Shown here: positions 1-6,873 of the stretch, piece after piece
Numbering within the stretch: position 1 is the first letter of the stretch
Layout: each line of letters opens with the position of its first letter
NCBI GenBank assembly: GCA_934358495.1
Contig: CAKRKO010000081.1
Coordinates: forward strand, 1-11,727
Length of the DNA: 11,727 nt
Reading direction: 5' to 3'
Source: an uncultured Eubacterium sp.
GTDB lineage: Bacteria; Bacillota; Clostridia; Lachnospirales; Lachnospiraceae
The notes under the pieces: model-generated
The model's input: the letters and a program-made list of their open reading frames with translations, nothing else
Told to the model about the DNA's origin: nothing
The model's database searches: none
Program-made: the position numbers and the translations under genes

Positions 1-60
1 GAAATTCACAAGTTAAGAGATAAAAGTATTATTGATGAAATAAGAATGGATATTGTATAA
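1..60 (+). CDS. 3' end of an unidentified gene (runs off the left edge)
   Basis: Reading frame 1 is open from the first base and gives 19 residues, ending IRMDIV before a TAA at 58-60. It is short, charged and helical in character. No family can be assigned from so little sequence. It is listed because the frame is open at the window edge and the next stretch is non-coding on this strand. Confidence 0.35.
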   Translation, partial: EIHKLRDKSIIDEIRMDIV

Positions 61-135
61 ATTTTTTGTGGGCTGTGAATGGAGAGAGATAGTTTCTCTT
101 CTCTCTTTGCACAACTCATTTTTGATGTTAGATTA

Positions 136-333
136 TCAAATTTTCAAGGAGTCTTCCGCATCTACCCACATCTGCAAATTTCCATCAAGATATAATCTTG
201 CATATTCAAGAGGGGCATTAATGGCGAGTGCGTTTAATGCACAGTCTGATCCAGGTGTAGTCTTTAATTTCTTTGAGCGAGGGATACTTCTTGTCCGAAG
301 GGCAAGAAGGTGGAACTGAGAAAAATTAAAACC
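136..333 (-). pseudogene. DUF6061-like protein fragment (degenerate 5' end)
   Basis: The reverse strand encodes a segment ending at a TGA (136-138). It contains TTPGSDCALNALAINAPLEY, then ARLYLDGNLQMWVDAED. This pattern (a serine/acidic pair, a short hydrophobic helix, an 'aPleYA-L-L-G' core, then a final 'yldA') resembles the C-terminal half of the small DUF6061 proteins common in Lachnospiraceae, as I remember them. No initiator codon with a ribosome binding site is visible. The frame stays open upstream into sequence antisense to the next gene without family-like content, so the fragment looks 5'-truncated. The family assignment is from memory and tentative; it could be coincidental. Confidence 0.3.
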
Positions 334-675
334 ATCAAGGGATGCTATTGGAACAATTGGGCGAAAGCAGACATGTTTCCTCAAGACGAAAAATATGAGA
401 AAAGCATGAAAGTAGAAAATGCGTATATGGACGATACAGCTATAAAATTGGGCATTTTTGACCAACGTTGTTTTTATAATGCGTTTGCAGAGTTTGATAA
501 TCAAGATATTGAAGCGAGTCTTAAAAGTGAAAATTTAATCGTAAAAATATTTGCTGTATTGGATAGACGAGTTGGTAAACGGAGATTAAGAATTATGAAA
601 GAAACTATAATGGAAGAACCAGATACATTCCAAGAGTTTTATGCGATTCGGGCAAAAGCAGAAGGACTGTTATAA
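310..675 (+). pseudogene. SF0329-like protein, 5'-truncated
   Basis: The translation ends with a conserved-looking block: LGIFDQRCFYNAFAEFDNQD, IEASLKSENLIV, then LDRRVGKRRL and a tail EEPDTFQEFYAIRAKAE. The 'fYdAl...sIe-aL-SeNpiv--faiLDrRvGKRRL' pattern is what I recall for the SF0329 family, whose function is unknown. That family normally has further N-terminal sequence (an IxxDGKEI-type strand region), which is absent. The only start in frame near the 5' end is a GTG at 310, with just GAAGG directly against it and no usable spacing. Upstream sequence matches a different relic on the other strand. I therefore read it as the 3' two-thirds of a gene joined to unrelated DNA. The reading frame itself is intact, so a short expressed protein cannot be excluded. 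Confidence 0.5.
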
Positions 676-717
676 ATTCAAGTTTGTAGAATTCAAAAAT
701 TTAATATGAAATGTGAG

Positions 718-757
718 ATAGAGCGTATGGAAATTAACTATACGTTCTATTTTTTTG
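718..757 (+). terminator. Rho-independent terminator of the SF0329-like gene
   Basis: An 11-bp stem (718-728 with 740-750, ATAGAGCGTAT paired with ATACGTTCTAT, one G-U pair) encloses an 11-nt loop. It is followed directly by a run of six T and, after GCC, six more T. It lies about 43 nt beyond the stop at 675 and separates the relic region from the operon that begins near 985. Confidence 0.8.
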
Positions 758-790
758 CCTTTTTTGAAAAAGTGATTAAAAAACTATTGA

Positions 791-931
791 CATTTTGTTA
801 CTGGCAAGACTGCGAAATCTATTTTGATTTCTGTTGGTGTCCGTCTGGCAGCGTTCAATCTGAAACAGATCGCCAATCTGACCTGTGCGGACGAACTGGA
901 CTTGTACAGTATGATTATTTCAACTTCTTAA
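791..931 (+). other. Short unassigned coding relic
   Basis: After a TGA at 788-790 this frame is open for 46 codons and ends with TAA at 929-931. It includes the stretches ILISVGVRLAAFNLKQIANL and CADELDLYSMIISTS. The amphipathic, protein-like composition and higher GC than the flanking AT-rich DNA suggest a leftover piece of a real gene. There is no start codon with a ribosome binding site, and I cannot name the family. The rest of the 676-1017 gap holds only the terminator at 718-757 and the promoter at 953-978. Confidence 0.2.
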
Positions 932-952
932 GGTGAAAGACAGTAATTATGT

Positions 953-978
953 TGTAATGATTTGTAGTTTGATGCGTC
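953..978 (+). promoter_or_regulatory. ECF-sigma-type promoter of the transporter/sigma operon
   Basis: TGTAAT (953-958) and CGTC (975-978, within CGTCTT) are separated by 16 nt. This matches the -35 (TGAAAC/TGTAAC) and -10 (CGTC) elements of extracytoplasmic-function promoters such as those of Bacillus SigM, SigV and SigX. Transcription would start around 985, about 33 nt before the first ATG, whose ribosome binding site AAGGAGG is at 1002-1008. The operon encodes its own ECF sigma and anti-sigma, so an ECF promoter here fits autoregulation. No good sigma-A promoter with proper spacing is visible in the same stretch. The match is by eye. Confidence 0.5.
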
Positions 979-1017
979 TTATTATCAAGAAAACGAATTT
1001 GAAGGAGGAATTTTATA

Positions 1018-2367
1018 ATGAAAAAAGGTTTTGCGTTGACACTGGCTTTTACGATGTGTCTGTCACTTATTGGATGCTGGGCAAAAGGAACTTATGATGC
1101 GGGATCTGTTGATGAGGTGAAGCAGAATGCGGATGAGATCACGATATTTGTACTTGAAAAAAATAGTGCATTAAAACAGATCGCATCTGCATATGAAATG
1201 AAAAATGAAGGGGTAAAAATCACTTTTGATGATGGAAAAAATCAAAATTCTGACCTGACACAGACAGAAATATAAAAAAATCTGAATACTTCCATGCTGA
1301 ATGGGGATGGACCGGATCTGATCTGTTTTGATGGGTTCAGTTCGGATGGATATGAGGATATGCTTGCAGATTTAAGTGGTATTGTACAAGCACATAAAGA
1401 GGACTGTTATGAGAATATCCTGGGTGCATATGAAAAAAATGATGCCATCCTGCAGATCCCATTACGTTTTTCACTGACGGGTACATATACAAAGTCAGAT
1501 TTGGCAGTCGGCCAGAATGGCACAACTGCAGGAGAGATGCTAAAAGCTCCGGTGTCAGTTTCAGAACTGGGAACATTATTGGCAGAAAATGATCTGAAAC
1601 TGCCGGCAGGATCAAATACGGCAATGATCACGTTATGGTGTCGGGTTTATGCCGAAAAAATAAACAGTGGAGATATGGATGAAAAGTCAATAGAGGAATT
1701 TTATGAGTTCCTGGATGAAATCGTGAAAAAATGCGGTTCTAATCCGGCAGAAGTGACAGATTCCACAATGACGCTGGATACCCTGGCGGTGGAAAGCCTT
1801 GACAGGAGTGAGTATGCGGGAAATATACGGAACAGCATGGACCTGACGTTTAAATATCTGTCCTGGCTTCCGTTTATGGCGGATTATGCACAGTCAAATG
1901 ATGAGGGATGGGAGTTTTATAATTTAAAATCAGATGGAAATACCTATTTTGCAGCGGAATCCGTTCTTGGTATTAACAGCGGTTCTAAAAATTTGAGTGC
2001 CGCAATGGATTTCCTGGATTATGCGTGTACGGAAGAGGCACAGGAAAACAGTGACAGTTTTTCCTGGTCTGTTAACCGTAATGTTATGGAAGAAAATATC
2101 AGTAATCCCAAGATCAGCACGACAATGTATACAGACAGCAGTGAGAAAGACCTTGGTGGAGATATGATCACTCCGACGGAGGCACAGGTAAAAAGTGTAA
2201 CGGATCTTATTGAAGAAGTAAATACACCGATCTGCAATCATGAATTGTTTGCTGACTTTATATTGGAGCCGTATCAGGATTATCTGCTTGGGAAAATGAC
2301 CCGAACGGAAGCAGTGGCAGCGGCCGGACAAAAGATCAGTATTTATCGGATGGAGAATGGACAATGA
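1018..2367 (+). pseudogene. ABC transporter solute-binding lipoprotein, interrupted by an in-frame TAA
   Basis: The frame starts at ATG 1018 behind AAGGAGG (9-nt spacing). The N-terminus MKKGFALTLAFTMCLSLIGC is a lipoprotein signal peptide with lipobox LIGC, so the product would be lipid-anchored outside the membrane. The fold is that of family 1 solute-binding proteins: a first strand ITIFVLEKNSALKQIASAYE, then after the stop NTSMLNGDGPDLICFDGF ('l-t-l-agdGPDvi-ldg'), and near the end AMDFLDYACTEEAQE, typical of the C-terminal helices. A single TAA at 1273-1275 (codon 86 of 449) splits it; both sides are in the same phase, so this is a nonsense change and not a frameshift. The next in-frame ATG (1294) has no ribosome binding site. 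The stop codon TGA overlaps the next start (ATGA). The ligand is unknown: permease type suggests sugars or oligosaccharides, but the rest of the operon is not sugar-like. Confidence 0.75.
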
Positions 2368-3209
2368 AAAAGAGGGCATGGTACTTTTTATGGATCAGTC
2401 TGGCTGGAATCCTGATCTTTTATCTGTGGGCATTTCTCATACTTTTTCGAAAATCTTTTTTCTCATCAGCTACGGGAACATGGAGGGGAATGAAAAATTA
2501 TCGGGATGTGTTGGGAAATCAGGCGTTTTGGATGGCAATGAAGAATACATGCTTCTTTCTGGTGGTCAGCATTCTGGTTTTGCTTCTGCTGTCCCTTTTT
2601 GTGGCGCGTATACTCCTGAAAAACAGTATCGTGAACAGGATCGTCAAGAAAGGGCTGTTGATCCCGTTTGCAGTTCCTGCTGGTGCAGTGGTCTTTTTAT
2701 GGAATCTGTTTTTTGATGTTCATGGGATTTTAAATGGAATCTGCTCAAAAATCGGTGGTGCGCCCATGCACTGGATGGAATGTAAATATGCGATGTACAT
2801 TCTTGTGCTGGTGTATGTATGGAAAAATCTTGGATATTACGTCATCCTCTGGACAGTGGCATTGAATCAGATCTCAGAATCTGCCACAGAGGCAGCAAAA
2901 GTGGATGGGGCAGGTGCGGTCAGATTGTTTTTCTCCATTCAGCTTCCGCAAATGAAAAAGCCATTTTTGTACATATTGCTTTTTGCAATCATGAGTGGGT
3001 TTAAGATGTTCCGCGAGGCGTATGTAGTGACCGGCGAATATCCGGCTCAGTATATTTATATGATCCAGAATTTGCTGAATAACTGGTATCGTCAGATGGA
3101 AATTGGAAAACTTTCTGCGGCATCCGGAATACTGGTGTTGTTTCTGGTCATGCTTACGGCTGCATTATATCTGATATTCCGGGAAAGAGGGGAGGCTGAC
3201 AAAATATGA
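2364..3209 (+). CDS. MalF/UgpA-type ABC transporter permease
   Basis: A 281-residue integral membrane protein with about six hydrophobic segments (roughly residues 6-28, 61-85, 97-117, 141-165, 200-220 and 250-272). The EAA loop that docks on the ATPase is intact at residues 176-195: EAAKVDGAGAVRLFFSIQLP, with the conserved EAA, central G and terminal LP. This identifies the binding-protein-dependent transport inner-membrane family, of the kind that forms a heterodimer with a MalG-type partner (the next gene). The start ATG at 2364 overlaps the upstream stop as ATGA, with a GGAG a few bases upstream, so translation is probably coupled. No cognate ATPase lies in the window. In Firmicutes a shared MsmX-like ATPase often serves such importers, which is an inference here. 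Confidence 0.9.
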   Translation: MKKRAWYFLWISLAGILIFYLWAFLILFRKSFFSSATGTWRGMKNYRDVLGNQAFWMAMKNTCFFLVVSILVLLLLSLFVARILLKNSIVNRIVKKGLLIPFAVPAGAVVFLWNLFFDVHGILNGICSKIGGAPMHWMECKYAMYILVLVYVWKNLGYYVILWTVALNQISESATEAAKVDGAGAVRLFFSIQLPQMKKPFLYILLFAIMSGFKMFREAYVVTGEYPAQYIYMIQNLLNNWYRQMEIGKLSAASGILVLFLVMLTAALYLIFRERGEADKI

Positions 3210-4051
3210 GAAAAAAGCTGTTTCATAATACAAAAACAGTGCTTCTGTTCCTTATACTCCTGGTTTTTCTTATACCTGTGTGGAATGTCCTGGCAGGATC
3301 TTTTATGAGTGATTTGGAGCTTACAAGGCATACGGGGGCGCTGTTAAGTGCAGGAGAGGGAGTGTATGCCGACTGGTCATTTCTGCCATTGCAGCCATCG
3401 GGCTGGTCTTATCTCCGGCTTCTGCTAGATACCCCGGAGTATTTTGTGACATTTTGGAACTCGGTACTGGTGACTGCAATTTCAGTGGTGGCACAGGCTG
3501 TTGTTGCGGTATTAGCTGCATGGGGGATCGGTGTGTACCGTTTCCCATACAGGAAACATTTGCTTGGTATGTATGTATTCCTTATGATGTTACCGTTTCA
3601 GGTGCTTATGCTCCCACAGTATTTTATCATGAAGAATCTGCACATATATGATACATTCTGGGCATTGATCATTCCTGAGATATTTTCACCGTATGCGGTT
3701 TTTCTTCTGGTACAGAATTTTAAAACATTGCAGCAGGAGGTGCTGGAATCAGCAAGGATAGATGGTGCCGGGGAGTGGACTATTTTATTCCGGATTGGAC
3801 TGCCGCATGCAAAAGCAGGCATTATTACGGTGATGCTGCTTGGATTTGTGGAATGTTGGGGAATGATAGAGCAGTCCGGAGCTTTTATCGAGGATAAAGG
3901 TAAGATGCTGGTTTCCGAGTATCTTCCACATATTGATATATCACAGCCCGGATTTGCACTGGCAGCATCTGCGCTGGCATTGATCCCCTGTGTGCTGCTG
4001 GTATTGATATGTTCTGACTATATGGAGAAAGGGTTGGAGATCAGACAATGA
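3206..4051 (+). CDS. MalG/UgpE-type ABC transporter permease
   Basis: A 281-residue membrane protein with an N-terminal helix (about 11-31), a long extracytoplasmic loop (about 35-80), then further helices, and the EAA loop ESARIDGAGEWTILFRIGLP at residues 181-200. This is the MalG-type partner of the preceding permease. After the EAA loop it has GFVECWGMIEQSGAFIEDKG. A 'W-m-EQ' block at this place differs from the usual sugar-permease 'wN-f--pl-fl' pattern and may mark a subfamily. The start ATG at 3206 overlaps the previous TGA (ATGA) and follows a GGGGAGG ribosome binding site. Its own stop overlaps the next start as ATGA. It is probably part of one transport complex with its neighbour and the (broken) lipoprotein. 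Confidence 0.9.
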   Translation: MRKKLFHNTKTVLLFLILLVFLIPVWNVLAGSFMSDLELTRHTGALLSAGEGVYADWSFLPLQPSGWSYLRLLLDTPEYFVTFWNSVLVTAISVVAQAVVAVLAAWGIGVYRFPYRKHLLGMYVFLMMLPFQVLMLPQYFIMKNLHIYDTFWALIIPEIFSPYAVFLLVQNFKTLQQEVLESARIDGAGEWTILFRIGLPHAKAGIITVMLLGFVECWGMIEQSGAFIEDKGKMLVSEYLPHIDISQPGFALAASALALIPCVLLVLICSDYMEKGLEIRQ

Positions 4052-5331
4052 AGAAACGAATTTTGAAATGGTTTGCTTATTTTTTATGTTTTATGGCTGT
4101 TTTTACCATAGTATCACGTATCCTGTTTGTTGTGTGTACCCCAAAGGTGACTGTTACAGGCGCTTTTTCCGGGGAAATAAAAAAATCGGTGGAAGCATCC
4201 GGCGTGGTAAAAGGCAGTACGGATATCGCGGTGGTGTCAGAAGCCGGTGTGAAGATCAGTGAGGTACGGGTAAAAGCAGGAGAATTTGTAGAAGAAGGGG
4301 ATATCCTTTATACATACGACACACTTGATATTTCAAAGCAGATAAAAGAATTGAATGAGAATCTGCAGGTGTTAGATCTGCAGATCAAGGAGGCGGGTGA
4401 GACACAGACCGTTGTCCGGAAGCAGGAAGATGCCGCATACTGGAATGCCGTATCTAATCTGGAGACGACTGAGGAAAAACAGCAGGCAGCGGTGGATGCG
4501 GCTGAAAAAGAACTGAATGCCCGTAAGGGGGAAGCGAACGCGATGACAGAAGAGATTGCGGAGGCGCAAAAGGCATACGAAGATGCTGTAAGTGAAATGG
4601 AAGTAGCTGTATCGGATGCCAGGTCACAGGTAGAAAGTGCATCGATACGGTCTGCCAGCTCCACGATTGCGGAACAGTTGAAAATTACAAGGATGCAGAC
4701 AGAAGAAAAAAAGAAATCCCTTGAGGGAATGCTTGAGCAGGACGGAAAAAAATGTGCGGAATGCAGCGGGTATATAAAAGAAGTAAATATAAGTGTCGGC
4801 AATGATACAACAGGAGATGCAGATGTTATTATGACAAAAATGGATGGCGGAATGAGTGTAGAGGTTACAATATCAGATACTGAAAAGCAGTACCTTTCGG
4901 CGGGGAAACAGGTGCAGGTATATAAAGAGCAGGATGCAGAAACGGCAGGTGACTGTGAAGTCCTGTCGGTTGAAAAGAATGCAGATACCGGAGTGTGGAA
5001 TGTTCTGGTAGATGTGTCCGGACTGGATGTGAAGATCGGTGATAATGTTGGTGTACAGATATTAAATGAATCAGAGTATTATCCGTTTTTGATCCCGCGG
5101 GAAGCACTGCATTACAAAAGCGGTGGAAAATATTACGTGTATATTGCGGAAGAAACAGAGACGGTCATGGGGACGGAAACACGTGCAGCAGCTCAGGAAG
5201 TGGAAGTATTAGATATGGATGATATGAATGTGGCCATAGAGCGTATTTCACTTCAGACTCCTGTAATCATAGATTCGGACCGACAGATATCTGAAGACAG
5301 GAGGGTTAACTGTGAAAAAAACGAAACATAA
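4048..5331 (+). CDS. HlyD/MacA-like membrane fusion (adaptor) protein
   Basis: A 427-residue protein with one N-terminal transmembrane helix (about 8-30). Then come a first lipoyl-type half-motif (about 62-92, VRVKAGEFVEEGDILYTYDT), a long heptad-rich coiled-coil hairpin full of Glu, Lys, Ala and Gln (about 95-235), the second lipoyl half (GYIKEVNISVGNDTTG, about 241-256), and beta-barrel and membrane-proximal domains to the C-terminus. This is the domain order of MacA/HlyD/RND-type adaptors, which bridge a membrane transporter to the outside; in Gram-positives they act with MacB-like permeases or peptide exporters. The second lipoyl half begins with an unusual C236-A-E-C239. Start ATG 4048 overlaps the upstream stop (ATGA) with GGAG before it. 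It is out of place beside sugar-type permeases, but suits the MacB-like protein that follows. Confidence 0.85.
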   Translation: MKKRILKWFAYFLCFMAVFTIVSRILFVVCTPKVTVTGAFSGEIKKSVEASGVVKGSTDIAVVSEAGVKISEVRVKAGEFVEEGDILYTYDTLDISKQIKELNENLQVLDLQIKEAGETQTVVRKQEDAAYWNAVSNLETTEEKQQAAVDAAEKELNARKGEANAMTEEIAEAQKAYEDAVSEMEVAVSDARSQVESASIRSASSTIAEQLKITRMQTEEKKKSLEGMLEQDGKKCAECSGYIKEVNISVGNDTTGDADVIMTKMDGGMSVEVTISDTEKQYLSAGKQVQVYKEQDAETAGDCEVLSVEKNADTGVWNVLVDVSGLDVKIGDNVGVQILNESEYYPFLIPREALHYKSGGKYYVYIAEETETVMGTETRAAAQEVEVLDMDDMNVAIERISLQTPVIIDSDRQISEDRRVNCEKNET

Positions 5332-6406
5332 GCTGAATTCTGTTTTGGGGAGTGTTATAATGCTTCTATTCCTGTCATTGTGCTGCATGGTCATTATGTC
5401 GGAATTAAAGGTATTTTATGCTTCGGATGGAACGATCCAAATCCGGCTTCAGGAAACGGAAGCGGCAGGGCAGGCATATGATTTCGTGGAAAAGGGAGAA
5501 AATCAGATTTCCGGGCAGCTCTTTGTATGGTGGTGTCAGGATGTGATGCAGATAGTGCGCGCAAAGGAATTGGAAACAGAATTATCGGATGTGGACGTCC
5601 TTGAACTATGTGGAAATTCAGGGATTTTATTTGATAGTGCTGTATGGCTGGATTACCGGGACAGCACAAAATGTCTGGTCAGCGACGGACTGGCTTATGA
5701 GCTTTTTGGGACAACAGATGTTACCGGACTGACCGTAATGTGGCAGGAACGAGAATATCAGATCATTGGGAATATAGAGACTGGGAAAAAGATAATGGTC
5801 TGTGAAACAGCAGCAGACAGTGAAGCAGAATTCGATTTTGTCACGATTGAAAATACGGAAGGAAAAAGTATCGGGTATCTTACGGAACAGTTTACCGCGT
5901 TATGGGAGAATGGTGTGCTGATTGACTGGCAGTTTATGATCTTTCTGTTAAAGGCATTTGTTTTCGCGGTTCAGGTTGCGATCTTGCTGATGTTTGGAAG
6001 ATGGATTTATGATATTTCATTAAGGTACTGTAGGCGGGGATCGAAGCCATTATTTAAAGATGGCTGGAAGAAATGGATATCTGTGCTATGGAAACAAATC
6101 AGAAAGAATGGTATGGTTTTTACAGTATTGGTAATTGCTTTTGCAATCATAGTTATTGTGCTGGTAAAGAGTTTTTATCTGCCGGCTGATTATATTTCAG
6201 GGATTGCAGACCGCCAATTCTGGGTGGAACTAATCCGGGAAAAACGTGATGCATTTTATTTTTTTATTATTTGTCCGAAAACCTTTTGGGAGTTTGAAAA
6301 GATAAGAAGTGCATTTGTACTTTTGATATTTCCTGTAATAGAGGTAATATTGTGTAATTTGAAGATGTTTTATCCACATGGGGAGGAATGTGAATGGAAG
6401 AGATAG
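5312..6406 (+). CDS. MacB/FtsX-like four-helix membrane protein, no ATPase domain
   Basis: Start is GTG 5312, chosen because AGGAGGG at 5299-5305 sits 6 nt upstream; it overlaps the adaptor gene by 20 nt. The 364-residue product has a helix at about 9-31, a large extracytoplasmic domain (about 35-205), then three helices at about 210-235, 268-292 and 335-355. That is the topology of MacB/FtsX-type ABC permeases. Within the outer domain, LVSDGLAYELFGTTDVTGLT followed by REYQIIGNIE resembles the 'visd-lA--lFg--d-iGk-i----~~-y-ViGi' core of MacB periplasmic domains. Sequence divergence is high, so the family call is by topology plus this one motif. No nucleotide-binding domain is fused or encoded next to it. 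Paired with the adjacent adaptor, it looks like a MacAB pair lacking its ATPase. Confidence 0.6.
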   Translation: MKKTKHKLNSVLGSVIMLLFLSLCCMVIMSELKVFYASDGTIQIRLQETEAAGQAYDFVEKGENQISGQLFVWWCQDVMQIVRAKELETELSDVDVLELCGNSGILFDSAVWLDYRDSTKCLVSDGLAYELFGTTDVTGLTVMWQEREYQIIGNIETGKKIMVCETAADSEAEFDFVTIENTEGKSIGYLTEQFTALWENGVLIDWQFMIFLLKAFVFAVQVAILLMFGRWIYDISLRYCRRGSKPLFKDGWKKWISVLWKQIRKNGMVFTVLVIAFAIIVIVLVKSFYLPADYISGIADRQFWVELIREKRDAFYFFIICPKTFWEFEKIRSAFVLLIFPVIEVILCNLKMFYPHGEECEWKR

Positions 6407-6873
6407 AAAACTTATCCAGGTATTATAAAATCGTGTTCGGATATGTGTTTTCTCTTTGTGGAAATAAAGAACTGACAGAAGATATTGTTCAGGATACTTT
6501 TGTCCAGGCAATTCTACATGAAAAATCATTCCGGGGTGACTGCAAGGTGGAAACCTGGCTCTGCCAGATCGCGAAAAATCTGTACTATTCGCATCTGAGA
6601 AAAAAGAACAGGCAGGAACCGTCGGAACAGGGATATGCGGAAAATGATTTTGTACATAAACTTGAGGAAAAGGATACTGCAAAAAATGTGTTGAAGGTTC
6701 TGCATGAATTGCCGGAACCATACAGAGAAGTATTTTATCTGCATGTGTTTGGAGAGGTTGCGCTGGTGGAAATTGCTGAATTGTTTGGTAAATCGCCGAG
6801 CTGGGCAGGCGTTACTTACTACCGGGCAAAGCAGAAGATCAGTGACAGATTGAAGGAGGATGGATATGAATAA
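6394..6873 (+). CDS. ECF-type RNA polymerase sigma factor
   Basis: 159 residues, the usual size for an ECF sigma factor. Region 2 covers about 8-72: YVFSLCGNKELTEDIVQDTF is the core-binding segment and FRGDCKVETWLCQIAKNLYY is region 2.3-2.4. A short linker follows, then region 4 (about 98-152) with LHELPEPYREVFYLHVFGEV and a helix-turn-helix EIAELFGKSPSWAGVTYYRA. ATG 6394 lies 7 nt after GGGAGG (6381-6386) and overlaps the preceding stop by 13 nt. In related clostridial ECF factors I recall an 'SWARVT' block in the recognition helix; here residue 139 is Gly (GGC) in that place. It most likely directs the promoter at 953-978 and is held inactive by the next gene product at the membrane. Confidence 0.9.
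   Translation: MEEIENLSRYYKIVFGYVFSLCGNKELTEDIVQDTFVQAILHEKSFRGDCKVETWLCQIAKNLYYSHLRKKNRQEPSEQGYAENDFVHKLEEKDTAKNVLKVLHELPEPYREVFYLHVFGEVALVEIAELFGKSPSWAGVTYYRAKQKISDRLKEDGYE

Noticed and set aside
53..319. 88-codon forward frame in the relic region
   Set aside because: It has no ribosome binding site before its start, and the opposite strand in 136-333 has better protein-like patterns. It is listed as non-coding.
1930..2379. 149-codon reverse frame antisense to the solute-binding protein
   Set aside because: It has no start signal, an unlikely composition (many His, Ile, Cys and Phe), and the forward strand has clear family sequence.
4308..4802. 164-codon open frame on the reverse strand inside the adaptor gene
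   Set aside because: It mirrors the Glu/Lys/Ala-rich coiled-coil coding region, giving a Ser/Phe/Cys-rich translation with no family features; a shadow frame.
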